DNA from: Candidatus Atribacter alterifermentans
GTDB taxonomy: Bacteria; Atribacterota; Atribacteria; Atribacterales; Atribacteraceae
Length of the DNA: 13,539 bases
NCBI GenBank assembly: GCA_012517635.1
Contig: JAAYUP010000008.1
Coordinates: 1 to 13,539 of the forward strand
Direction: 5' to 3'
Both the position numbers and the translations under genes were made by a program. The notes under the pieces are model-generated. The model saw nothing but the letters and a program-made list of their open reading frames with translations. It ran no database searches and was not told the origin of the DNA. Shown in pieces: positions 1 to 8,700 of this stretch; the first letter of the stretch is position 1, and each line of letters begins with the position of its first letter.

Positions 1-68
1 ACATCAATACTATTGTAAACTGGATCTGGTTGGATTTCTCTTTTTGTAACCGGACCTTTTCTCGGCAA
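1..68 (-). CDS. rpsG: 30S ribosomal protein S7, 5' end only (runs off the window)
   Basis: The first 22 codons of S7, the protein that nucleates assembly of the 30S head by binding the 3' domain of 16S rRNA. The frame opens with TTG at 68-66 and reads MPRKGPVTKREIQPDPVYNS and onward, matching the conserved S7 start (basic MPR-G, then a PDPVYNS-type motif). A GGAGAG Shine-Dalgarno lies at 83-78, directly after the rpsL stop and 9 nt before the TTG, which supports this start. The gene sits 15 nt behind rpsL, so it is almost certainly co-transcribed with it in a str operon; fusA and tuf would be expected further left, outside the window. The rest of the protein cannot be seen. Confidence 0.9.
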   Translation of the reverse strand, partial: MPRKGPVTKREIQPDPVYNSID

Positions 69-77
69 AACCCTTCA

Positions 78-83
78 CTCTCC
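78..83 (-). promoter_or_regulatory. Shine-Dalgarno GGAGAG deciding the TTG start of rpsG
   Basis: GGAGAG follows the rpsL TAA immediately and stands 9 nt before the TTG at 68-66. No ATG fits the S7 N-terminus, so this site supports the non-ATG start. Confidence 0.65.
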
Positions 84-458
84 TTATGATTTTGGTCTTT
101 TCGCTCCGTATTTTGAACGACCCTGTTTACGATTCTCGACTCCAGCTGTATCAAGTGTTCCACGAATAATATGGTATCTCACCCCAGGAAGATCTTTCAC
201 TCGACCACCACGGATAAGCACCAAGGAATGTTCTTGAAGATTGTGTCCTATTCCTGGAATATAGGCTGTTACTTCAATGCCATTGGTCAATCGTACACGG
301 GCGACCTTCCGCAATGCTGAGTTGGGCTTTTTCGGTGTAATCGTCCAAACCCGGGTACACACTCCTCTTTTTTGAGGAGAACTTTTCAAAGCTGGAGCGC
401 TGCTTTTTTTCTTCGGTTGCTTTCTGCCTTGTCGAACCAACTGATTTATAGTCGGCAT
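84..458 (-). CDS. rpsL: 30S ribosomal protein S12
   Basis: S12 of the 30S subunit, located at the decoding centre where it helps monitor codon-anticodon pairing. The 124-residue product has the usual bacterial length. It starts MPTINQLVRQGRK and carries the hallmark TPKKPNSALRKVARV (about residues 41-55) and GGRVKDLPGVRYH (about 84-96). Lys43 and Lys88, the positions where substitutions commonly give streptomycin resistance, are wild type. Asp89, the RimO methylthiolation site in other bacteria, is present. Residue 38 is Trp where Tyr is common (RVWTITPKK). The ATG start has an excellent upstream GGGAGGA. The gene has its own promoter at 576-604, isolated from rpoC by a terminator, and rpsG follows after 15 nt. 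Confidence 0.98.
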   Translation of the reverse strand: MPTINQLVRQGRKQPKKKSSAPALKSSPQKRGVCTRVWTITPKKPNSALRKVARVRLTNGIEVTAYIPGIGHNLQEHSLVLIRGGRVKDLPGVRYHIIRGTLDTAGVENRKQGRSKYGAKRPKS

Positions 459-575
459 ATCGTTCCTCCCTCTTAATATCTTTTTCTCCTGAGTCGAATA
501 TATTTATTTCTGAATATTTTTACCATTTCTTTATCCCACTGGATTTTTAATGGTGTCCTTAAGCGCAACGGAGCA

Positions 576-604
576 ATTTTATCAGCATTAAAAATGAATG
601 TCAA
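576..604 (-). promoter_or_regulatory. Sigma-70-type promoter for rpsL-rpsG
   Basis: On the minus strand TTGACA (604-599) is followed after exactly 17 nt by TAAAAT (581-576): a perfect -35 and a 5/6 -10. Predicted transcription starts near 569, leaving a leader of about 110 nt before the rpsL ATG. It lies just beyond the rpoC terminator, so the str operon can be transcribed independently of rpoBC. Seen directly; activity is inferred. Confidence 0.75.
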
Positions 605-627
605 CTCAAGTTTTAGGAATTTCCAAC

Positions 628-660
628 AAAAAAGTGGGAGTTTATCGCTCCCACTTTTTT
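628..660 (-). terminator. Intrinsic terminator after rpoC (symmetrical)
   Basis: A perfect 7-bp stem GTGGGAG/CTCCCAC (634-640 and 648-654) with a 7-nt loop, flanked by A6 (628-633) and T6 (655-660). Read on minus, the hairpin is followed by six T about 20 nt after the rpoC stop: a classic Rho-independent terminator. The flanking A and T runs make it symmetrical, so it could also work on the plus strand. Confidence 0.88.
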
Positions 661-680
661 ATTCCTTTCTTCGCCCTTCT

Positions 681-3600
681 TCAGTCATTAAAGTCACCAT
701 CATCTTCTTCATCATCGCTTTCGATTTGACTTTCAAAATGGCCAAACTCTTCCGATTCTTCATCGAATTCTTCCTCCTCAATATTGCTTCGATGAGGATG
801 AAGAATATCTTCGATATTGATCTCCTCTTCGTAATTCATCAGTTCACGAAGATCGACCCCCTTATCACCTTGAAGAGCTCCTTTACTTGAATCTTTCAAA
901 GATTCCTCAGTTTCTAATATCACTTTCCGATAATCTGAGAAACCCGTTCCTGCTGGAATAATCTTACCGATTATTACATTTTCTTTTAGTCCAACGAGTT
1001 CATCAACTTTTCCTTTTATCGCCGAATCCGCCAAAACATGAGTTGTCTGTTGGAAAGAAGCTGCTGATAAAAAGCTTTCGGTGGCTAAAGAAGCCTTCGT
1101 AATTCCCAGAACAACTGGTCTTCCAGTAGCAACTTGTTTAGTTCCTGCTAAATAAACGAGGTTTTCAACTAAGCTTCTAGTTTCGGTCTCGGCATCTACT
1201 TCACGTATGAGGAGATATTCGACATTATCGTCAACTATTTTAATTATTCCATCGCGATCGATGGTTTGCCCCGCTTTGATGAGGACTGAGCCATTCTCTC
1301 CTATAGAAATATCTTGGGCTGCGATTTTCCCTACAACTTCTCTCTCTAAAAGTTCGCTCAATCGCCCTTCAATGGAAATGAAACGTCCGTCTCCCAATTG
1401 AATTTCTTTCACATCTTCCATAACTAATCGCCGTGCCACTGCCCGACTTATTTGCTGACCAGAGGCTATAATCAAATCGCCACTTTTTGGGCTTATAATG
1501 TCTTTTTCTACCTCTTTCCCAAGAATTTCTTCACGTAATTCCCGAATTAAACTCTCTCTAATTTGGAAAGTTTCAACATTTTTCCAGACCACAATCCGAT
1601 CGATATTATGGCTTTCAATCAAGTCTTGATGATGCGCATCAATTTTTGTGTTGGCAGGAAGAATCACTTCTCCAGTTTTTGGGTCGGTTACATCTTGGGC
1701 CAAAATTGCACCTTTGAGTTTTTCCCAGGTTGACTTCTCTCGGGTTCGAAGTCTAACCGGACCTAAATCAGCAATATGTTCTACCTTGGTTTCGCTAATC
1801 ACTTCACCGGTTTTGACCAAAACCGTTCCGTTTTGATCGAAAATATCATCCACACTCACCTGGTCTTTTAATTCGGATTTCAATGAGCGGTAACCTCGAA
1901 TTATTTTATATGACGTCTGGTCATTATCAATTAAATAAAATGGTTTACAATCAGTAGAAAGAATAATCTTTAACTTCTCTTCATCAATGACTTCTCCTTT
2001 TTGAACTAAAGCTTCTCCAGAAATATCAAAAACTGGTTCTCGTAATGTGAATCCTTCAAAAAGTGAAAGCGCTTTTTCTAAAACCAAACGATTTTCTTCA
2101 TTAATTCGACTATTTTCCCGCTCAAAATCTTCAATATGGACTAACTCACCTGAGAGGAGCTCGGTATCACCAGCATTTTCAACCATGACCTTATTCAGAC
2201 GAGCAATCTGTCGAACAATGGTTTCAATATGCTTATCGTTAATATTCACACCTTGAGAAAGGTAAACTGATTGAATTTCTTCAACCAAATGACTTTGAAC
2301 TTCTCGTATTCCTTTAATTCGAAGGATATCTCGAGGATTAATCGGACCTAAGGTTAAACGATCCCCCGCTTTAACCCGGGTATTCTCACTCACCTTAATC
2401 CGAATATCGGGTGGAACTAAATAGGCTCGGTCGGATTGATCGGCTTCATCGCCATCGGGATGAACAATGACTTTCCTTCTATTTCCAATGGTTTCAATCT
2501 TTTTCACTTCTCCATCGACATCTGATAGGATGGCAGCTTTTTTGGGTTTTCGGACTTCAAAAAGCTGCTCGACTCGAGGAAGGCCTTGGGTAATATCTTC
2601 ACCTGCAATTCGAATCCCTCCAGTATGAAAGGTTCTCATGGTTAACTGAGTACCTGGTTCACCAATTGATTGAGCTGCAAGAATTCCAACCGATTCTCCA
2701 ATATCAACCAACTTACCAGTTGCTAAGTTTCTCCCATAACATTTTGCACAGACTCCATACCGAGAATTACAAGTAAGAACGGATCGGATTTTCAATTCTC
2801 GAATTTTATGTTCCTGAAGTTTCTGAATGACCTCTTCATCAACTTCTTCACCAGCAGCCAAGAGGAGCTGATCAGTTCCTGGAATATACACATCATTGAG
2901 GACCATACGACCTAAGACTCTTTCTTCAAAATATTCAATTACGTTATCATTTTCATCTTTTAAATCTCCGATAACTATTCCATCATCAGTTCCACAATCA
3001 ATCTCACGAACAATCATGTCCTGAGATACGTCAACGAGTCGTCGGGTTAAATAACCCGATTTTGCGGTTCTTAGTGCCGTATCAGCTAATCCTTTCCGAG
3101 CACCATGGGTCGATATGAAGTATTCTAAAACCCCTAAACCTTCGCGGAAGTTTGCACGAATGGGATATTCGATAATTCGACCTGAAGGATCAGCCATCAA
3201 TCCCCGCATTCCTGCCAATTGGCTGATTTGTCGAATACTTCCACGAGCGCCTGATTTCGCCATCATATTAACCGGATTAAAATCGTCCAGTAATTCCAAG
3301 ATTGCCTCAGCGACTTTGTTGGAAGCATCGGTCCAAATATCAATAACCGACTGCTCTCGCTCTTCTCCAGTAATCAAACCTTCATTATAATGGTCGTTGG
3401 TATCAGCCACTCGTCGGGTTGCTTCCTCAATAATGGTGAATTTCTTTTCTGGTATTTCCAAATCCACAACCCCAATACTGGTTCCTGATTGGGTAGCATA
3501 ACGGAAACCTAACCTTTTGATTCGGTCAAGGGTTTCAACAGTCATTTGGTTTCCATATTTCCTAAAACATAAATCAACGATATCCGAAAGTTTCTTTTTC

Positions 3601-4895
3601 GTCATCGGCTCATTATAAAAAGGCATCCCTTGAGGAAGAATCTGATTGAAAATTACCCGACCAATTGTTGTCACAGTTACTCTAGAATCTCTCTCCTGAA
3701 TTTCTCGAATATGGATTGGTTCATGAAGATCAACCTGTTTGTACTCAAAAGCCAAGAGCGCTTCATTGACATCGAGAAATCGCTTTAGATCACTTTCTTT
3801 GGTTGCTTTCCTCATCAAAGTCAAGTAGTAACACCCTAAAACCATATCTTGAGTTGGTACTGCTATCGGTCGACCTGATGCTGGTGAAAGGATGTTATGA
3901 GATGATAACATTAGGATTTCCGATTCAGCCTGAGCTTCTGCAGAAAGAGGAACATGAACTGCCATCTGATCACCGTCGAAATCGGCATTAAAAGCTGGGC
4001 AAACCATGGGATGAATGTGAATGGCATTGCCTTCAACTAGCACGGGTTGAAAGGCCTGAACGCTCAATCGGTGTAAGGTTGGTGCTCGGTTTAGGAGAAC
4101 AGGGTGCTCAGCAATAACCTCTTCTAATACCTCCCAAACTTCGTCGCGGGTTTTTTCGACCATTCTTTTCGCACTTTTAATATTATGAGCATGCCCTTTA
4201 TCAACTAACCCTTTCATGATGAAAGGTTTAAAGAGTTCTAATGCCATCTTCTTGGGAATGCCGCACTGATCAAAATTCAACTGTGGACCGGCAACGATAA
4301 CTGAACGACCGGAATAATCAACCCTCTTCCCTAATAAATTTTGCCGAAAACGACCTTTCTTTCCTCGAAGCATGTCGCTGAGTGATTTAAGTGGTCGATT
4401 CCCCGGTCCTAAAACCGGCCGTCCTCGCCGTCCATTATCAAATAATGCATCCACGGCTTCTTGAAGCATGCGTTTTTCATTTTTTACAATAATGTCAGGA
4501 GCCCCAAGCTGAAGCAATCTTTTCAAACGATTGTTTCGGTTAATCACTCTCCGATAGAGGTCATTTAAATCGGAGGTTGCAAACCGACCACCATCCAATT
4601 GAACCATGGGTCGCAAATCGGGTGGAAGAACTGGAATGACTTCCAATATCATCCATTCCGGTCGGTTGCCTGATTTGCAAAAAGACTCGACGACCTGAAG
4701 TCTTTTAATAATTTTTTTGGCTTTCTGACCAGTCGCTTCTTTGAGCTCTTTTCGCAAGCTTCGGGCTAAGCTGTGAACATCTAACGTTTTAAGAATCTCT
4801 CTGACTACTTCGGCTCCGACACCACTTTTAAATTCACTGTCATATTGTGGAAGCAACTTCGCTTCGGTTTCAAGGATCATCTGGGCTTTCTTCAA
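681..4895 (-). CDS. rpoC: RNA polymerase beta-prime subunit, main part, downstream of an in-frame stop
   Basis: The catalytic and C-terminal part of beta-prime. The interrupted gene spans 681-5720 (1,680 codons including the terminal stop); codon 238 is TAA, and this frame is open from 5006. TTG at 4895 is only the first possible in-frame start and has no convincing Shine-Dalgarno. Visible landmarks, numbered from 5720: the active-site magnesium loop NADFDGD (about 578-584); the bridge helix region SGARGSIRQISQLAGMRG; the second zinc site with Cys in DCGTDDG and then CNSRYGVCAKC; and the trigger loop ESVGILAAQSIGEPGTQLTM and onward without the large proteobacterial insert. An extra block of about 300 residues (about 1227-1510) precedes ATGRPVVLGITKASLATES. 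The last 45 or so residues are strongly acidic. Full length would be about 1,679 residues, longer than the roughly 1,200-1,400 of many bacteria because of two inserts. The gene ends in TGA just before a terminator. Confidence 0.95.
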   Translation of the reverse strand: MKKAQMILETEAKLLPQYDSEFKSGVGAEVVREILKTLDVHSLARSLRKELKEATGQKAKKIIKRLQVVESFCKSGNRPEWMILEVIPVLPPDLRPMVQLDGGRFATSDLNDLYRRVINRNNRLKRLLQLGAPDIIVKNEKRMLQEAVDALFDNGRRGRPVLGPGNRPLKSLSDMLRGKKGRFRQNLLGKRVDYSGRSVIVAGPQLNFDQCGIPKKMALELFKPFIMKGLVDKGHAHNIKSAKRMVEKTRDEVWEVLEEVIAEHPVLLNRAPTLHRLSVQAFQPVLVEGNAIHIHPMVCPAFNADFDGDQMAVHVPLSAEAQAESEILMLSSHNILSPASGRPIAVPTQDMVLGCYYLTLMRKATKESDLKRFLDVNEALLAFEYKQVDLHEPIHIREIQERDSRVTVTTIGRVIFNQILPQGMPFYNEPMTKKKLSDIVDLCFRKYGNQMTVETLDRIKRLGFRYATQSGTSIGVVDLEIPEKKFTIIEEATRRVADTNDHYNEGLITGEEREQSVIDIWTDASNKVAEAILELLDDFNPVNMMAKSGARGSIRQISQLAGMRGLMADPSGRIIEYPIRANFREGLGVLEYFISTHGARKGLADTALRTAKSGYLTRRLVDVSQDMIVREIDCGTDDGIVIGDLKDENDNVIEYFEERVLGRMVLNDVYIPGTDQLLLAAGEEVDEEVIQKLQEHKIRELKIRSVLTCNSRYGVCAKCYGRNLATGKLVDIGESVGILAAQSIGEPGTQLTMRTFHTGGIRIAGEDITQGLPRVEQLFEVRKPKKAAILSDVDGEVKKIETIGNRRKVIVHPDGDEADQSDRAYLVPPDIRIKVSENTRVKAGDRLTLGPINPRDILRIKGIREVQSHLVEEIQSVYLSQGVNINDKHIETIVRQIARLNKVMVENAGDTELLSGELVHIEDFERENSRINEENRLVLEKALSLFEGFTLREPVFDISGEALVQKGEVIDEEKLKIILSTDCKPFYLIDNDQTSYKIIRGYRSLKSELKDQVSVDDIFDQNGTVLVKTGEVISETKVEHIADLGPVRLRTREKSTWEKLKGAILAQDVTDPKTGEVILPANTKIDAHHQDLIESHNIDRIVVWKNVETFQIRESLIRELREEILGKEVEKDIISPKSGDLIIASGQQISRAVARRLVMEDVKEIQLGDGRFISIEGRLSELLEREVVGKIAAQDISIGENGSVLIKAGQTIDRDGIIKIVDDNVEYLLIREVDAETETRSLVENLVYLAGTKQVATGRPVVLGITKASLATESFLSAASFQQTTHVLADSAIKGKVDELVGLKENVIIGKIIPAGTGFSDYRKVILETEESLKDSSKGALQGDKGVDLRELMNYEEEINIEDILHPHRSNIEEEEFDEESEEFGHFESQIESDDEEDDGDFND
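1190..2040 (-). repeat. Five tandem protein modules inserted in the C-terminal part of beta-prime
   Basis: Between the conserved ELVHIEDFERENSR segment and ATGRPVVLG, the protein contains five diverged copies of a module of about 45 residues. The pattern is roughly D-[IV]-x(2-5)-G-[ED]-x-L-[IVL]-x(2)-G-x-x-I-[DS], then an amphipathic helix, then I-x-x-[IL]-x-[VIL]. Copies begin near DISGEALVQKGEVI, DQNGTVLVKTGEVI, DPKTGEVILPANTKI, SPKSGDLIIASGQQI and GENGSVLIKAGQTI. Similar segments occur in RpoB (QPETGETLLKKGDVV, around 8250-8325) and in beta-prime upstream of the second zinc site (GTDQLLLAAGEEV). They resemble the sandwich-barrel-type modules known in lineage-specific polymerase inserts. 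The repeat is visible at protein level only. Confidence 0.75.
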
Positions 4896-5320
4896 ACCGG
4901 TTGACCCGGGATCAATAACCAGATAACAAGGTTCTTCGACAGTATCAGTTAGGATTTCTTCTTCAAAAAGGTCTCCGTAAGTTTCCCTCAGTTGGTAAAC
5001 TTCCGATTAAGAAATTTCTTCATCTCGTTGGTAAGGAAAAACTCGAACATCAATTACTTCGTAGCGATTGTTTTCAATTTCTTCAACAGTAAAACTTTCT
5101 TTAAATTTGGTACGAAACCGAGTGAGCTCCTTGGCCGACAGCTCATCGCCAACCGAAAAGGAAAGACTATGGACTTCGGTAATTCGATGGGCAGTTTCAG
5201 CTTTAAAATTGGAATCATACTTTTGATGGATCCGGTATTCGGTGTCTCGTATTATAGTGCCTGGTTCAAGATCGGTCGATCCCGGTTCGATAACCTTATA
5301 GCAGTCTTCTTTTTTTCTTC
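4790..5320 (-). repeat. Duplicated module in the N-terminal insert of beta-prime
   Basis: Two related segments flank the in-frame TAA. One begins CYKVIEPGSTDLEPG (codon about 140, near 5303) and runs to YDSNFKAE. The other begins CYLVIDPGSTGLKKA (codon about 265, near 4928) and runs to YDSEFKSG. About half of the residues are identical over roughly 35 positions. Only the second copy leads into the canonical GAEVVREIL helix, so the first copy plus the linker is the insertion. Large inserts in this region built from repeated modules are known in Thermus-type beta-prime. Confidence 0.7.
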
Positions 5321-5720
5321 CTGAGGCAAAATAGAGAACTTTCTCCAGATTTTTGGGAAGAACACCCAAAAGGAGTGCCATTTTGCTGGGAATACTTTTA
5401 AAATACCAAATATGCGAAACTGGAGCAGCTAATTCGATATGACCCAGCCGTGCTCTTCTTACTGAAGAACGAGTGATTTCTACACCACATCGATCACAGA
5501 CGACTCCCTTATGACTAATTCTTTTATATTTTCCGCAATAACACTCCCAGTCTTTGGTTGGGCCAAAGATCTTCTCACAGAACAAACCGTCTTTTTCCGG
5601 TTTGAGAGTCCGATAATTAATGGTTTCGGGTTTTTTGACTTCTCCTCGAGACCATTTTCGGATTTGCTCGGGAGAAGATAAACCAATTTGCATAGCTCCA
5701 AGATCATTGACATCTATCAA
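5007..5720 (-). CDS. rpoC: RNA polymerase beta-prime subunit, N-terminal part, ended by an in-frame TAA
   Basis: The N-terminal 237 residues of beta-prime. The start is TTG at 5720, preceded by AGAAGGGGG with an 8-nt spacer; MIDVNDLGAMQIGLSSPEQI aligns with the usual RpoC start, so the later ATG at 5693 is not needed. Visible features: GEVKKPETINYRTLKPEKDGLFCE, the first zinc site (Cys in WECYCGKYKR and then VVCDRCGVE), and the lid and clamp-entry motif VRRARLGHIELAAPVSHIWYFK. After LEKVLYFAS the sequence enters a lineage-specific insert and stops at TAA (5009-5007). The downstream frame continues without any shift, SEVYQLRETYGDLFEEE and so on, and no start codon with a ribosome site lies just beyond. 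It is 18 nt behind rpoB and co-transcribed. It may be a nonsense or base-call artefact, or a split subunit. Confidence 0.93.
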   Translation of the reverse strand: MIDVNDLGAMQIGLSSPEQIRKWSRGEVKKPETINYRTLKPEKDGLFCEKIFGPTKDWECYCGKYKRISHKGVVCDRCGVEITRSSVRRARLGHIELAAPVSHIWYFKSIPSKMALLLGVLPKNLEKVLYFASGRKKEDCYKVIEPGSTDLEPGTIIRDTEYRIHQKYDSNFKAETAHRITEVHSLSFSVGDELSAKELTRFRTKFKESFTVEEIENNRYEVIDVRVFPYQRDEEIS

Positions 5721-5738
5721 GGGTTTTTCCCCCTTCTC

Positions 5739-8700
5739 TTATTTTTTCTCTCGTCCCTGGAGATTGACTCCTAATCCAGGCATATCATCATCAGCTTCTT
5801 CCATTTGTTCGATGGAAATTTCCTTTTTCTTGGAATCAAACACTTTGACATCAAGACACAAACTTTGCAATTCCTTAACCAATACCTTAAATGATTCCGG
5901 AACTGACGGCTTGAGCACATTTTGACCTTTGACTATTGCTTCATACGCTTTTACCCTTCCGACAATATCATCAGACTTCACCGTCAGAATTTCTTGTAAA
6001 GTATAGGCGGCCCCATATCCTTCTAATGCCCACACTTCCATTTCTCCAAAACGCTGCCCTCCGAATTGGGCTTTTCCTCCCAACGGTTGTTGGGTTACTA
6101 AAGAATACGGTCCGGTTGAACGAGCATGAATCTTGGTTTCAACAAGATGGGCAAGTTTCATCATATAGATATAGCCAACTGTTACTTCATTGTCGAAAGG
6201 TTCACCAGTTCTTCCATCGTAAAGGGTTACTTTTCCATGTGGAAGAAGATTAAACTCTGGTGATATCCTCTCATCAAAAGCAAAAACCGGATACCGGTTT
6301 TCCTGACTGATAGTTACATTTTTTAACGCTTCTAAAATTTCAGATTCTTTCGCTCCATCGAAAGGAGCGCTAGCAATGAACATTCTTTCCTTATTGGCAA
6401 CCCACCCCAAGTGAGTCTCTAAAATTTGCCCAATGTTCATTCGAGAGGGTACTCCTAATGGATTGAGAACAATGTCAACTGGTGTACCATCGGGGAGGAA
6501 AGGCATATCTTCCTCGGCAAGAATCTTGGCTATAACTCCTTTATTCCCATGACGACCAGCCATCTTATCGCCTACAGTAATTTTCCTTTTCTGAGCAACA
6601 AATACTTTTACGAGTTTATTGACTCCTGGCGCCAATTCGTCTTCGTTTTCACGAGAAAAAACTTTTACATCAATAACTTTCCCATATTCTCCATGGGGAA
6701 CTCGAAGAGATGTATCGCGAACTTCCCGGGCTTTCTCTCCAAATATCGCCCGCAGTAATCGCTCTTCGGGCGTAAGCTCGGTTTCTCCCTTTGGAGTAAC
6801 TTTGCCAACCAAGATGTCACCCGGTTTGACATCGGCTCCCACCCGAATAATTCCTTCATCATCCAAATTTCGAAGAATTTCTTCTCCTAAATTAGGAATA
6901 TCACGGGTAATTTCCTCCGGACCTAATTTGGTATCTCGGGCTTCAATTTCGTATTCTTCGATGTGAACTGAAGTGAAAACTTCTTCTTTAACCAATCGTT
7001 CACTAATGAGAATGGCATCCTCGAAGTTTTCCCCTTCCCAAGGCATAAAAGCTACTAAGACATTTCTCCCTAAGGCAATCTCACCCATTGAAGTACAAGG
7101 TCCATCGGCAATAATTTGTCCAGCCTCAACATACTGGCCAACCCGAACGATCGGTTTTTGGTTGATACAAGTACTTTGATTGGATCGCTGGAATTTCTCC
7201 AATTCATAGAGATCGATATCACCATCATCATTTTCAATCTCAATAAAAACTGAATCGACTTGCTTAACCAATCCACTATTTCGAGCAACTACCGTAGCAC
7301 CTGAATCCTGAGCGACTTTATATTCCATGCCCGTACCAATAAGAGGAGGTTTGGAAACTAAAAGAGGAACAGCTTGACGTTGCATGTTCGTACCCATTAG
7401 AGCCCGATTGGCATCGTTATGTTCCAAAAATGGTATGAGCGAGGCTGACGCACTGATGATTTGTTGAGGTGAGACATCGATAAAGTCAACTTTTTGACTT
7501 TCAACCTCAACAATTTTTGAACGGAAGCGAACCACAACATTGTCATCGCGTATCTTACCGCTCTCATCAATAACTGTATCAGAAGGTGCAATATGATAAC
7601 GGTCTTCTTCGTCAGCGGAAAGATACCTAATTTCATCGGTTAAATATCGATTTTCAACTTTTACGTAAGGTGTCACAATAAAACCATATTCATTGATCTT
7701 GGCATAGATACAAAGAGAGGTAATCAAGCCAATATTCGGTCCTTCTGGAGTTTCGATCGGACACATCCGCCCATAATGGGTATAATGGACATCACGAACC
7801 TCAAAACCAGCCCTTTCACGACTCAACCCTCCAGGACCTAAAGCACTTAGCCGTCTTTTATGAGTAATCTCTGAAAGAGGATTGATTTGATCCATAAACT
7901 GTGAAAGTGGACTACTTCCTAAAAACTCTTTGATGGCGGCGACAACTGGACGAACATTAATCAGATTTTGAGGAGTAGCCGAATCGGTATCAGGTTGTAT
8001 GGTCATTTTTTCTCGAATGACCTTTTCAACTCGGAGCAAGCCGGTTCGGAATTGGTTTTGTAGAAGTTCTCCTACCGGACGAGCCCGTCGATTCCCAAGG
8101 TGGTCGATATCATCATCGTATCCAACCCCGTTCAACAGATTAAGAAGGTAACGTATACCTCCAACAACATCCGCCCGACTTAAAATCCGTCCTTTTTCTA
8201 CCCAAATATGTTCTATACCATGGACTCGCAGTGTCCTTAAGACCTCTAAGCTCACTACATCTCCCTTTTTAAGGAGGGTTTCTCCAGTCTCTGGTTGAAC
8301 CACATCTTGACTTATCAATCTCCCCTCCAACTCATCACTTACAAACTCCAGTTCATCTTCACGCTCAATAAATACTTTTATAACTTGATCTTCATCGTTA
8401 TATACTTGTATATATTCAATGTTGTATTCTTGGTTGAGCTCTTCTAAAGTACGAGCGAATTGTCGACCAATTTTATCTCCTTTGCGAAGAAGAATCTCAT
8501 ATCGGGATGGATTATCCTCATCGATGGCTGCTTGATTACGAAGACACTGATGGGTTTCATGGTCAAGAATGATATCTTCAGCTCCCATAAACTCTTCAAT
8601 TCGTACAATGCGCTCTTCCAGTTTCAGTTTATTATTTAACTTATATCGCCCTACTTCACCGAGGTCATAACGTCGAGGGTCAAAAAATAAATACTTCATA

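Noticed and set aside
594..890. Plus-strand ORF opposite the rpoC 3' end
   Set aside because: It covers the terminator and the antisense of the acidic rpoC tail, has low-complexity composition and no ribosome site: a shadow ORF.
5007..5009. TAA recoded as an amino acid in this organism
   Set aside because: rpsL, rpoB, plsC and the NHL gene all end at their expected C-termini with TAA, so it works as a normal stop.
681..5720. Frameshift as the cause of the split rpoC
   Set aside because: The distance between the two starts (5720 and 4895) is a multiple of three, and translation through codon 238 stays in the same frame, so only a stop codon interrupts it.
7885..7945. Rifampicin-resistance substitution in RpoB
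   Set aside because: The key Asp, His and Ser positions are wild type; the Ile in DQINP lies at a position that varies naturally among bacteria (for example Asn or Thr).
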